Source: Cupriavidus taiwanensis (GTDB lineage: Bacteria > Pseudomonadota > Gammaproteobacteria > Burkholderiales > Burkholderiaceae). Taken from it: DNA of 64,000 bases. The number at the start of each line of letters is the position of its first letter. The stretch's first letter is position 1. The position numbers and the translations under genes were made by a program. Below, in pieces: positions 36,029 to 45,806 of this stretch. The notes under the pieces were generated by a model. The model made no database searches. It was not told where the DNA came from and saw only the letters and a program-made list of their open reading frames with translations. Location of the stretch: positions 248,001 through 312,000 of the forward strand of contig NZ_LT984803.1 in the NCBI RefSeq assembly GCF_900250115.1, read 5' to 3'.

Positions 36029-36217
36029 ATGCCCGCCTCGCTGAACCCCATCGCCGGTGCGCGCCCGCGGCCGCGCCATACCGTGCCCCCGGTGGAAGAG
36101 CCCGCGCCGCCGGGCGTGCCGCCCGACCTGCCGCTGTCGCCCGAGGACGATCCGCCCCCGCCGCCGGTGGAACCGCCGGTGGCCGGTGCCGGCGGGCGCT
36201 ATTGCTTCAGCTCGTAG
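36029..36217 (+). CDS. Small Pro-rich hypothetical protein
   Basis: A 62-residue open frame starting MPASLNPIAGARPRPRHTVP and rich in Pro and acidic residues, ending GRYCFSS. It is preceded by GGAGGAAG 24 bases upstream and CTTGGAGA closer to the ATG. Its last 19 bases overlap the 3' end of the converging GntR gene. It has no known domain. Composition is typical of a disordered protein; it may be real but small and poorly conserved. Confidence 0.45.
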   Translation: MPASLNPIAGARPRPRHTVPPVEEPAPPGVPPDLPLSPEDDPPPPPVEPPVAGAGGRYCFSS

Positions 36218-36921
36218 AAGTCGTTCAGGCAGTACGCGTCGGTCAGTTCGACCGGCTTGTCGCCATGGGTGTAGCCGGTGCGGCGGATATGCAGCAACGG
36301 CTCGCCCGGCGCGATGCCCAGGCGCGCGGCCAGTTCCGCGTTGGCGACGACCGCGCGCAGGGTCTCGGTGACACGCAGCACCGGCTTGCCGATGCGCTCC
36401 AGGTAGGCGTAGAGCGATTCGCCGATGGCGCTGGCATCGGGCAGCACGGCCAGCGCCAGCGTGGTCACATCCATCCAGTAGATCTGTCCGTCGGCCTTGC
36501 GCAGCCGCGTCAGCCTGACGATCTCGTCGCCCTCGGGCAGGGCCAGTTCCGCGCTTTCCTGCGCGGTGGCGCGGCGGCGCTCGAACCCCACCAGCTCGCT
36601 CGCCGGCGTCATGCCGCGCCGGCGCGCCAGCTCGCTGAAGTTGTCCAGCCGCGCCGGCCGCGGCTCGGCGCGCTGGGCGATAAAGGTGCCTGCGCCACGG
36701 CTGCGCGTGATGGTGCCTTCGTCGGCCAGCACCTGCAGCGCGTGCCGCGCGGTGACACGCGAAATCCGCAGCGAATCGACCAGCGTGCGCTCCGACGGCA
36801 GCGCATCGCCCACCCGCCATTGTCCCGCCTGGATGGCGGCGGTGAGCTTGCGCGCCACCTGCAGGTAGATCGGCGTGGCGTCCGCCTCATCCGGCTTGAG
36901 GGACTGCAGCCGTTGATCCAT
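36199..36921 (-). CDS. GntR-family regulator, HutC/NagR subfamily
   Basis: A 240-residue regulator with an N-terminal winged helix (about 15-80, PIYLQVARKLTAAIQAGQW, SERTLVDSLRISRVTARHAL) and a C-terminal UTRA effector-binding domain (about 95-238). UTRA proteins of this branch usually sense sugar phosphates such as GlcN-6-P or GlcNAc-6-P. The ATG at 36921 follows ACGAGGAGTCGC on the minus strand. Just upstream is a site resembling the NagR/DasR operator. In C. necator, as I recall, the matching regulator is next to N-acetylglucosamine PTS genes; here zwf follows directly after a 467-base gap. Confidence 0.85.
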   Translation of the reverse strand: MDQRLQSLKPDEADATPIYLQVARKLTAAIQAGQWRVGDALPSERTLVDSLRISRVTARHALQVLADEGTITRSRGAGTFIAQRAEPRPARLDNFSELARRRGMTPASELVGFERRRATAQESAELALPEGDEIVRLTRLRKADGQIYWMDVTTLALAVLPDASAIGESLYAYLERIGKPVLRVTETLRAVVANAELAARLGIAPGEPLLHIRRTGYTHGDKPVELTDAYCLNDFYELKQ

Positions 36922-37388
36922 GCGACTCCTCGTAGCTACCAAGGCCGATGTAGTTAATACCAATCTAGGACGTTTACGGCCGTGCGGGAAACATCGGCGG
37001 GAGCAGGTGATGCAGGCACCATGCGCAGGTATTCGCCAACTGGTACTGCATAGGTTGGGCGCGCCGGACCGCAGGCCCACGGTTGCATGGTTGCGTAAAA
37101 GTCCATGCTCGCGGCTGTATGTGTGGCACCGAACTTCCGTTCACGGTGCGCCTGTGATACTGCCATTCGGCGCTGGCTCAATGCCAATGGAGTACATCAT
37201 GGTCGGGATGGCCTGCATTGGTATTTTTATGGTCGCGAACCGTTGTTCCGCTCGATCCGGCGCCATCGCATTGCATAACCGGTCGCACGCATCTGGAAGC
37301 AGAATGGATGGGATGAGGTACCGCCGCGGGGCGCCGGCTTGCCCGCCCCCGGCCAACCCCACCCCCATCGGCACGCAAGGAGCCCGTC
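36922..37388. other. 467-base gap between the NagR-like gene and zwf
   Basis: The gap contains the candidate operator at 36948-36964 and a second partial ATTGGTAT half-site at 37217-37224. Translation in all frames shows no recognisable remnant of PTS or nag genes. The zwf start follows CAAGGAGCCCGTC. Confidence 0.6.
36948..36964 (-). promoter_or_regulatory. NagR/DasR-like operator upstream of the GntR gene
   Basis: On the minus strand ATTGGTATTAACTACAT resembles the recalled NagR/YvoA site ATTGGTATAGACAACT, 27 bases upstream of the start codon. It is well placed for autoregulation. Confidence 0.5.
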
Positions 37389-38876
<1,488 letters not shown>

Positions 38877-38889
38877 GGCGCGGATCGCC

Positions 38890-40431
38890 CTAGCCGGCCA
38901 TCCTCAGCGCGCGCCGGTACTGGATGGCCTCGCCCACGTGCGCGGCGTTCAGCAAGTCCGCGCCGGCCAGGTCCGCAATCGTGCGCGCCACCTTCAGCAC
39001 GCGGAAGTACGAGCGCGCCGACCATGCCAGCCGCGTCATCGCGCCGCGCAGCAAAGCCTGCGCCTGCGGGTCCATGGCGCAGTGCTGCTCGATCTCGCGT
39101 CCGCCCAGTTCATTGTTGGGTTTGCCCTGCCGCGCCAGTTGCCGTTCGCGCGCAGCGAGCACGCGCACGCGCACCGCGGCGCTGGCTTCGCCGGGCGGGC
39201 CGTCGAGCATTTCGCCCTGGTCCTGCGCGGGCACCTCGACCTGCAGGTCGATGCGGTCGAGCATGGGGCCGGAGATGCGCGACTGGTAGCGGCGCACCTG
39301 GTCGGGCGTGCAGCGGCACGGCCGGTCGGGATGGCCGAGGTAGCCGCACGGGCACGGGTTCATCGCCGCCACGAACTGGAAGCAGGCGGGAAAGTCGGCG
39401 TGGCCGTTGGCGCGGGCGATGGTGATGCGGCCCGACTCCAGCGGCTCGCGCAGGACTTCGAGCACGCGGCGGTCGAACTCGGGCAATTCGTCCAGGAACA
39501 GCACGCCGTGGTGCGCGAGCGAGATCTCGCCGGGGCGCGGATTGCCGCCGCCGCCGACCATGGCCGGGCCCGACGCGGTGTGGTGCGGCGCGCGGCAGGG
39601 GCGCACGCCCCAGGCCTCGGCGCGAAAGCCGCCCGGGGTCAGGCTCATCACGGCGGCGGCTTCCAGCGCCTGCTGCAGCGACATCGGCGGCAGCAGGCCG
39701 GGCAGGCGCTGCGCCAGCATCGACTTGCCGGTGCCGGGCGGGCCCACCAGCAGCACCGAGTGCTGGCCCGCGGCGGCCACCTCCATGGCCCGGCGCGACT
39801 GCGCCTGGCCGCGCACTTCGCACATGTCGGGGCCGCGCCCGGTGGCGGCGGGCAGCAGCGGAGGCATGGCGCGGGGCAGGCGCGCCTCGGTCCCGGGGCC
39901 GAGGTGGTCGCAGGCCTGGCGCAGCGTGGCGGCGGCGTGCACGGCCAGGTCTTCGATCAGAGCGGCTTCGCCGCCGTTGCCCGCGGCCACCAGGAAGGCG
40001 CGCGGCGCCTCGCCTGAGCCGGCGCGGGCGGCATTGTCGCGCGCCAGCCCCATCGCCATGGCCAGCGCGCCGCGCACCGGACGCAGTTCGCCGGAGAGCG
40101 ACAGCTCGGCGGCGAATTCATGCGCGTCCAGCGCGTCGGCCGGGATCTGCCCGCTGGCGGCCAGGATGCCCAGCGCGATGGCGAGGTCGAAGCGGCCGGA
40201 TTCCTTGGGCAGGTCGGCCGGAGCCAGGTTGACGGTGATGCGGCGGTTGGGAAACTCGTAGCCGCTGTTGAGGATGGCGGCCCGCACGCGCTCGCGGCTT
40301 TCGCGCACGCCGGTGTCGGCCAGGCCGACGATGGTGAAGGCCGGCAGGCCGTTGGCCAGGTGGGTCTCGACCCGCACCGGCGGCGCGGCGATGCCGGTCA
40401 GGGCCCGGCTGCGCAGGACGGCAAGGCTCAT
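38890..40431 (-). CDS. comM: YifB/ComM-family Mg-chelatase-like AAA ATPase
   Basis: A 513-residue AAA+ protein. An N-terminal Lon-like fold domain (about 1-170, MSLAVLRSRAL and NLAPADLPKESGRFDLAIALG) precedes the Mg-chelatase-type AAA domain with Walker A GPPGTGKS and Walker B GVLFLDELPEFD, and a C-terminal helical domain. ComM promotes branch migration during integration of transformed DNA. I chose the ATG at 40431; an upstream in-frame ATG at 40446 would add five residues. It converges with zwf across 13 bases. Confidence 0.92.
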   Translation of the reverse strand: MSLAVLRSRALTGIAAPPVRVETHLANGLPAFTIVGLADTGVRESRERVRAAILNSGYEFPNRRITVNLAPADLPKESGRFDLAIALGILAASGQIPADALDAHEFAAELSLSGELRPVRGALAMAMGLARDNAARAGSGEAPRAFLVAAGNGGEAALIEDLAVHAAATLRQACDHLGPGTEARLPRAMPPLLPAATGRGPDMCEVRGQAQSRRAMEVAAAGQHSVLLVGPPGTGKSMLAQRLPGLLPPMSLQQALEAAAVMSLTPGGFRAEAWGVRPCRAPHHTASGPAMVGGGGNPRPGEISLAHHGVLFLDELPEFDRRVLEVLREPLESGRITIARANGHADFPACFQFVAAMNPCPCGYLGHPDRPCRCTPDQVRRYQSRISGPMLDRIDLQVEVPAQDQGEMLDGPPGEASAAVRVRVLAARERQLARQGKPNNELGGREIEQHCAMDPQAQALLRGAMTRLAWSARSYFRVLKVARTIADLAGADLLNAAHVGEAIQYRRALRMAG

Positions 40432-40459
40432 GGCATCGCACCGCACGGAACTGTTAACG

Positions 40460-40484
40460 AAAAAGGCCGCCAGGAACGGCGGCC
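40460..40484 (-). terminator. Rho-independent terminator after ubiK
   Basis: On the minus strand stem GGCCGCC / GGCGGCC with a 6-base loop is followed by a run of five T. It ends the ubiK transcript before comM. Confidence 0.82.
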
Positions 40485-40522
40485 TTCAGGCAGGCGGGAG
40501 GATCGGGGCGGGGCCGGCGTGT

Positions 40523-40801
40523 TCACGCGCCCCCGGTCGAGTCCACCGAGCCGGCGCCGGGCGGGATGCCGGCGCGGCGCTCCAGCTCGGCCACGCGGCT
40601 TTCCAGTTCCTCGAGGCGGGCACGGGTGCGCGCCAGCACCTGCGACTGGACGTCGAACTCCTCGCGCGTGACCAGGTCCAGCCGGGCAAAGCCCTGGGTC
40701 ATCATGCTGCGCACGTTTTTCTCGATGTCCCTTGCCGGCGAATTGCGCAGCGCCTCGCTGACCTTGTTCTGCAGGTCGTTGAAGAGGTCGGTCGGTTTCA
40801 T
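40523..40801 (-). CDS. ubiK: Ubiquinone biosynthesis accessory factor UbiK (BMFP domain)
   Basis: A 92-residue protein: MKPTDLFNDLQNKVSEALRN, an amphipathic helix, then a C-terminal coiled coil (LARTRARLEELESRVAELERR) and a disordered Gly/Pro tail. This is the BMFP/YqiC family; UbiK supports assembly of the Ubi complex and can insert into membranes. The ATG at 40801 follows AGGAGAAACC. It is divergent from the porin-glnK-amtB operon and has its own terminator. Confidence 0.88.
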   Translation of the reverse strand: MKPTDLFNDLQNKVSEALRNSPARDIEKNVRSMMTQGFARLDLVTREEFDVQSQVLARTRARLEELESRVAELERRAGIPPGAGSVDSTGGA

Positions 40802-41190
40802 GGTTTCTCCTTTGCGCACCTGACTGGTGCCGATCCCGGTGAGCATCTGGCGTATGGCGCGCTTTCGCACTGGAATTGGGCGCCCTGAATGCGGGCGAGT
40901 CCCGTGCATGCGCGCCGTGCGCAGCTACCGTCAGGCCTCGATTATCGCCCCAGCGGCACGCCGGCGAAAGCACCGGCGCCGCCCCGTTCACACCTTTTAA
41001 CCCGATATGGCGTCGCCGCGGGGCGGATTCAAGGCTCCCCTGGACCGTGGCCGACCCGAGGCGTGGCGCACGGATCGCCGCTTTTCGCAGGGTGGCACGG
41101 CAGTTGCAGTAGTGATGCCGAGCTGCCTCAAAGCTTTACCGCAATCCAACTAAACGAAATCCGAGCCATCAGGAAAAGGAGAAAAACCCC
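40802..41190. other. Divergent promoter region of ubiK and the porin-glnK-amtB operon
   Basis: A 389-base gap. It holds the sigma-54 promoter at 41093-41107. A weak NtrC-like dyad, GCACT-N5-TGGGCGC, lies near 40867-40884. A GGAAAAGGAG ribosome-binding site precedes the porin gene. No gene is evident. Confidence 0.6.
41093..41107 (+). promoter_or_regulatory. Sigma-54 promoter of the porin-glnK-amtB operon
   Basis: TGGCACGGCAGTTGC is an exact match to the -24/-12 consensus TGGCACG-N4-TTGC. It lies 84 bases upstream of the porin gene. Together with glnK and amtB this indicates NtrC control under nitrogen limitation. Confidence 0.92.
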
Positions 41191-41973
41191 ATGAAGAAGT
41201 TGGCCCTTGCAGTCAGCGCGGTGGTCCTGGCCAGTGCCGCCGGCGGCGCCCTGGCGCAGAGCACCGACGCCGCGGCCCCGGCTGCCGCACCGGCCTCGCC
41301 GCATACGTTCACGGCCAACGTGTCGCTGGTCACGGACTACCGCTATCGCGGCATCAGCCAGACCAACCTGCGCCCGGCGATCCAGGGTGGTTTCGACTAC
41401 GCGCATGAAAGCGGCTTCTACGTGGGCAACTGGAACTCCAGCATCAGCTGGCTGGAAGACGCCAACCCGGCGGTCTCGGCGCCGGTCGAGATGGACTTCT
41501 ACGGCGGCTTCAAGAACACCTTCAAGGTGGCCGGCACCGAGTTCGCCTATGACCTGGGCGTGCTCGAGTACTACTACCCCGGCGGCTACAACAACCCGCG
41601 GCCGTACACCACCGAACTGTATGCCGGGGTCGGCTGGGGCCCGGTGTTCCTGAAGTACTCGCACTCGGTCACCAACCTGTTTGGCTGGGCCGACAGCAAG
41701 AACAGCTACTACGTCGACCTGAGCGCCAACGTGCCGCTGAACTTCTGGGACCTGACGCTGAACGCGCACGTCGGCTACCAGGGGGTCAAGCACAACAGCG
41801 ATGCCTCGTACACCGACTGGAAGATCGGCCTGACCAAGGACCTGGGCAAGGGCTTTGCGCTGGCGGTCGCCTATGTCGACACCAACGCCAAGGAAGTGGC
41901 CTACACCAGCGCCAACCGCGGCCGCTACCTGGGCAAGGCCGCGGCGTGGGCCTCGATCACCAAGACTTTTTAA
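41191..41973 (+). CDS. TorF-family putative outer-membrane porin
   Basis: A 260-residue exported protein with a signal peptide cleaved after about residue 22 (GGALA, then QSTDA) and a short Ala/Pro-rich linker. The rest is a beta-barrel-type sequence of alternating residues ending in Phe (TKTF), a standard outer-membrane signature. The TANVSLVTDYRYRGISQTN opening is the Gcw_chp/TorF signature. It is the first gene after the sigma-54 promoter and 52 bases before glnK, so it is probably expressed under nitrogen limitation. It could admit small nitrogen sources into the periplasm. Confidence 0.88.
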   Translation: MKKLALAVSAVVLASAAGGALAQSTDAAAPAAAPASPHTFTANVSLVTDYRYRGISQTNLRPAIQGGFDYAHESGFYVGNWNSSISWLEDANPAVSAPVEMDFYGGFKNTFKVAGTEFAYDLGVLEYYYPGGYNNPRPYTTELYAGVGWGPVFLKYSHSVTNLFGWADSKNSYYVDLSANVPLNFWDLTLNAHVGYQGVKHNSDASYTDWKIGLTKDLGKGFALAVAYVDTNAKEVAYTSANRGRYLGKAAAWASITKTF

Positions 41974-41998
41974 CTCTGACTCAGCCCGGGCGGGCTGA

Positions 41999-42364
<366 letters not shown>

Positions 42365-42396
42365 CCCAAGACAGCATAGAGACAAAGGTGAATTCC

Positions 42397-43944
42397 ATGA
42401 ATACCTGGATCAAGCGATTCCTGGCGGCGGGCGCGGTGGCGCTGACCGTCGGCATGGCCGGCGTCGGCATGTCGAGCCCGGCCGCCGCGCAGGACAAGCC
42501 GGCCGCCGAGGCTTCGGCCGCCGCCACTTCCACGCCGGCCGCCGCCGCGGCTGCCGCAGCCCCCGCCGCGGCGCCTGCGGCAGCTCCCGCCGCGGCCGCA
42601 CCGGCTGAAGCCGCCGCCGCGCCGGCCGCGCCCGTGCCCAACAAGGGCGACACCGCCTGGCTGCTGGTCTCGACCGCGTTCGTGATCCTGATGACGCTGC
42701 CTGGCCTGGCGCTGTTCTATGGCGGCCTGGTGCGCTCCAAGAACATGCTGTCGGTGCTGATGCAGTGCCTGGTGATCTTCTCGCTGGTGGCGCTGCTGTG
42801 GGCCATCTACGGCTACAGCTTCGCCTTTACCGAGGGCAATGCCTTCTTCGGCGGCACCGACCGGCTGTTCATGAAGGGGCTGACGGTCGACGCCGTGGCC
42901 GCCACCTTCAGCAAGGGCGTGGTGCTGCCGGAACTGGGCTACTTTGCCTTCCAGTGCGCCTTCGCCTGCATCACCTGCGGCCTGATCATCGGCGCCTTTG
43001 CCGAGCGCGCGCGCTTCTCGGCGGTGCTGGTGTTCGTGGTGCTGTGGTTCAGCTTCGCCTACCTGCCGATCGCCCACATGGTGTGGTTCTGGCCGGGCCC
43101 TGACGCCTACACCGACGCCGCCGCCGGCACCGCCGCGACGGCCAAGGCCGGATGGCTGTTCCAGAAGGGCGCGCTGGACTTTGCCGGCGGCACCGTGGTG
43201 CACATCAATGCCGCCGTGGCCGGCCTGGTGGGCGCCTTCATGTTCGGCAAGCGCATCGGCTTCGGCCGCGAGGCGATCCGTCCGCACAGCCTGACCTTCA
43301 CCATGGTGGGTGCCTCGCTGCTGTGGTTCGGCTGGTTCGGCTTCAACGCAGGTTCGGCGCTGGAAGCCAACGGCTCGGCCGCGCTGGCCTTCGTCAACAC
43401 GCTGCTGGCGACCTGCGCCGCGGTGCTGTCGTGGACCTTCGGCGAGTGGATCGGCAAGGGCAAGCCGTCGATGCTGGGCGGCGCCTCGGGCGCGGTCGCC
43501 GGCCTGGTGGCGATCACCCCGGCCGCGGGCTTCGTCGGCCCGATGGGCTCGATCGTGATGGGCCTGGTGGCCGGCCTGCTGTGCCTGTGGGGCGTGACCG
43601 GACTGAAGCGCATGCTGGGCATGGACGACTCGCTGGATGTGTTCGGCGTGCACGGCGTGGGCGGCATCGTCGGCGCGCTGCTGACCGGCGTGTTCGCCGC
43701 GCCCAGCCTGGGCGGCACCGGCATCTACGACTACGTCGCCAACAAGGTGGCGGACGACTACTCGATCGCCGGCCAGCTGTGGGTGCAGTTCGAAGGCGTG
43801 CTGACCACCGTGGTGTGGTCCGGCGTGGTGGCCTTCGTCGCCTACAAGCTGGTCGACATGCTGATCGGGCTGCGCGTGCCGGAAGACGAAGAGCGCGAAG
43901 GCCTGGATATCACCTCGCACGGCGAGACCGCCTACGAAGGCTGA
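42397..43944 (+). CDS. amtB: Ammonium transporter AmtB
   Basis: A 515-residue inner-membrane protein with a cleavable-type signal sequence (about 1-32) followed by an unusual Ala/Pro-rich stretch (about 36-80). The 11 membrane spans of the Amt fold then start at NKGDTAWLLVSTAFV. The twin His are in GGTVVHINAAVAG and DVFGVHGVGGIVG. The C-terminal tail VPEDEEREGLDITSHGETAYEG (VPEDEEREGLDI, TSHGETAYEG) is the GlnK contact. It imports ammonium and is gated by GlnK. A terminator follows at 43998. Confidence 0.95.
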   Translation: MNTWIKRFLAAGAVALTVGMAGVGMSSPAAAQDKPAAEASAAATSTPAAAAAAAAPAAAPAAAPAAAAPAEAAAAPAAPVPNKGDTAWLLVSTAFVILMTLPGLALFYGGLVRSKNMLSVLMQCLVIFSLVALLWAIYGYSFAFTEGNAFFGGTDRLFMKGLTVDAVAATFSKGVVLPELGYFAFQCAFACITCGLIIGAFAERARFSAVLVFVVLWFSFAYLPIAHMVWFWPGPDAYTDAAAGTAATAKAGWLFQKGALDFAGGTVVHINAAVAGLVGAFMFGKRIGFGREAIRPHSLTFTMVGASLLWFGWFGFNAGSALEANGSAALAFVNTLLATCAAVLSWTFGEWIGKGKPSMLGGASGAVAGLVAITPAAGFVGPMGSIVMGLVAGLLCLWGVTGLKRMLGMDDSLDVFGVHGVGGIVGALLTGVFAAPSLGGTGIYDYVANKVADDYSIAGQLWVQFEGVLTTVVWSGVVAFVAYKLVDMLIGLRVPEDEEREGLDITSHGETAYEG

Positions 43945-43997
43945 GCCCCAAGGTGTTGTGCTGGAGAGCTGATTGGGAATCTGCTCTCAGGAGTTTT

Positions 43998-44022
43998 GCC
44001 CGGCTGCGCGCCGGGCTTTTTT
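43998..44022 (+). terminator. Rho-independent terminator after amtB
   Basis: Stem GCCCGGC / GCCGGGC with a 5-base loop, followed by six T. Confidence 0.9.
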
Positions 44023-44254
44023 CTTGTCGCGTTGACCGGGGTTGCAGACATTGAAGCCGCTGCGATCACGCGCGTTGCCGCCGACAAGACCATCGCGCGG
44101 CCTGCCCGGATCGCCCGCGAAACCAGCCAAGCCAATGCCGGTGCGGGCAAGCGGGCAATCCCCCGCGCCGCGCGCGGGCTTTTCGCAAGGTGCTTAACTC
44201 CGATCTTAAAAAGCTTCAATTGTCTTTAATGTGCGGCGCACATACATTGCCATT

Positions 44255-44335
44255 GAGGCAGTTTCCTCCACCTGCAGAACGCTCCCCGTATCTGTCAGGC
44301 CATTTGAAAGCGCGGCATCGCCGCGCTTTTTTTTT
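44255..44335 (+). ncRNA. Candidate small RNA of ~80 bases with an anti-Shine-Dalgarno motif
   Basis: A sigma-70-like promoter TTGTCT-N17-TACATT (44220-44248) is followed by ~80 bases that end in a strong terminator: GCGCGGC, loop ATC, GCCGCGC (44310-44326) and nine T. There is no open frame with a ribosome-binding site. The putative transcript exposes CCTCCACCT at 44265-44273, complementary to GGAGG ribosome-binding sites, as in anti-SD small RNAs. It is an orphan transcript unit between amtB and gshA. The 5' end is estimated from the promoter. Confidence 0.42.
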
Positions 44336-44406
44336 GCCCCCGCGGTGGCGCGCGGGCGCGGCCTCTTTATTTCGCGCCGCCCATCCCCATATGGTTATCC
44401 CTTATG

Positions 44407-44448
44407 CCAGGCGCTGCATATCCTTATAAAGGGTGTGCCAGCGCCTGG
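44407..44448. promoter_or_regulatory. Inverted repeat in the gshA promoter region
   Basis: CCAGGCGCTG (44407-44416) and CAGCGCCTGG (44439-44448) are perfect inverted copies 22 bases apart, enclosing GCATATCCTTATAAAGG. With the neighbouring CATATGGTTATCCCTTATG the region resembles CysB-type sites, which would fit a cysteine-consuming pathway; this is a weak inference. Confidence 0.4.
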
Positions 44449-44496
44449 TTGGCCGTTCCTCTACAATCGGGGCGAACGATTAAGACGATCTATAGG

Positions 44497-45798
44497 ATGG
44501 ATATGGTCCCGCATCTCATCACCGCGCTGAACGGTCCGCTGCTCGAACTGGAAAAGAAGATCCTGGACGCGACGCCGTCCATCGAGCGCTGGTTCAGGCT
44601 GGAATGGCAGGAGCATACGCCCCCGTTCTATTGCTCGGTGGACCTGCGCAACGCCGGCTTCAAGCTGGCGCCGGTCGATACCAACCTGTTCCCGGGCGGT
44701 TTCAACAACCTCGCTCCCGAGATGCTGCCGCTGGCGGTGCAGGCGGCGATGGCCGCGATCGAGAAGATCTGCCCGGATGCCAAGAACCTGCTGCTGATCC
44801 CGGAGCGCCACACCCGCAATATGTTCTACCTGCAGAACGTGGCGCGGCTGTCGCTGATCATGCGCCAGGCGGGACTGAACGTGCGCCTGGGCTCGCTTTC
44901 CGAGGAAATCACCGAACCGACCCCGATCGAATTGCCCGACGGCCAGACCCTGGTGGTCGAGCCGCTGGCGCGCCTGGGCACCAAGGGCCGCCGGTTGGGG
45001 CTGAAGGACTTCGACCCCTGTTCGATCCTGCTCAACAACGACCTGTCGGCCGGCATTCCGCCGATCCTGGAGAACATCAACGAGCAGTACCTGCTGCCGC
45101 CGCTGCACGCCGGCTGGTCCACCCGCCGCAAGAGCAGCCACTTTTCCGCCTATGACGAGGTGGCGAAGAAGTTCGCCAAGCTGATCGACATCGACCCGTG
45201 GATGGTCAACCCGTACTTCGCCCGTACCACCGGCGTGAATTTCCACGAGCGCGTGGGCGAGGAGGAACTGGCCGACGCGGTCGAGGGCGTGCTGAAGAAG
45301 ATCGCCAAGAAGTACCGCGAGTACGGCATCAAGGAGACCCCGTACGTGGTGGTCAAGGCCGATGCAGGCACCTATGGCATGGGCATCATGACCGTGCGCG
45401 ACCCGTCCGAGATCAAGGGCCTGAACCGGAAAGAGCGCAACAAGATGAGCGTGGTCAAGGAGGGCCTGGAGGTCAGCGACGTCATCATCCAGGAGGGCGT
45501 GCACACCTTCGAGAAGGTCAACGAGGCGGTGGCCGAGCCGGTGGTCTACATGATCGACCGCTATGTGGTGGGCGGCTTCTACCGCGTGCACACCGGCCGC
45601 GGCAACGACGAGAACCTGAACGCGCCGGGCATGCATTTCGTGCCGCTGGCGTTTGCGCCCAACGGCATCCCGGACAGCCACGCCAAGCCTGGCGCGGCGG
45701 TGCCCAACCGCTTCTACATGTATGGCGTGGTGGCGCGGCTGGCCTTGCTGGCGGCGTCGCTGGAGCTCGAGAAGACCGACCCGAACCCGATCATCTGA
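44497..45798 (+). CDS. gshA: Glutamate-cysteine ligase (proteobacterial GshA type)
   Basis: A 433-residue enzyme making gamma-glutamylcysteine, the first step of glutathione synthesis. The sequence belongs to the GshA family with an ATP-grasp-like layout that is common in Betaproteobacteria and unlike E. coli GshA. Landmarks are EHTPPFYCSVDLRNAGFK (near 33-50), PGGFNNL, LSEEITEPTPIELPDG, VVVKADAGTYGMGIMTV (ATP site near 283-299) and VVYMIDRYVVGGFYRVH. The start ATG at 44497 follows ATAGG; a second ATG two codons on is possible. gshB follows eight bases later. Promoter core CTACAATCGGGGC. Confidence 0.9.
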   Translation: MDMVPHLITALNGPLLELEKKILDATPSIERWFRLEWQEHTPPFYCSVDLRNAGFKLAPVDTNLFPGGFNNLAPEMLPLAVQAAMAAIEKICPDAKNLLLIPERHTRNMFYLQNVARLSLIMRQAGLNVRLGSLSEEITEPTPIELPDGQTLVVEPLARLGTKGRRLGLKDFDPCSILLNNDLSAGIPPILENINEQYLLPPLHAGWSTRRKSSHFSAYDEVAKKFAKLIDIDPWMVNPYFARTTGVNFHERVGEEELADAVEGVLKKIAKKYREYGIKETPYVVVKADAGTYGMGIMTVRDPSEIKGLNRKERNKMSVVKEGLEVSDVIIQEGVHTFEKVNEAVAEPVVYMIDRYVVGGFYRVHTGRGNDENLNAPGMHFVPLAFAPNGIPDSHAKPGAAVPNRFYMYGVVARLALLAASLELEKTDPNPII

Positions 45799-45806
45799 AC
45801 GCCACC

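Larger units (their letters stand above)
43945..44496. other. 552-base region between amtB and gshA
   Basis: The gap contains the amtB terminator, a second short hairpin CCCGCGC / GCGCGGG followed by CTTTT (44162-44183), a candidate small RNA (44255-44335), an inverted repeat (44407-44448) and a -10-like TACAAT for gshA (44462-44467). A 77-codon open frame at 43996-44229 has no domain or ribosome-binding site and I do not call it. Confidence 0.55.

Noticed and set aside
36922..37388. Possible remnant of nag/PTS coding sequence between the GntR gene and zwf
   Set aside because: Translations in all frames show no PTS-like motif; only operator-like sites can be supported.
43996..44229. A 77-codon open frame after amtB
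   Set aside because: It starts inside the amtB terminator and has no ribosome-binding site or family features.
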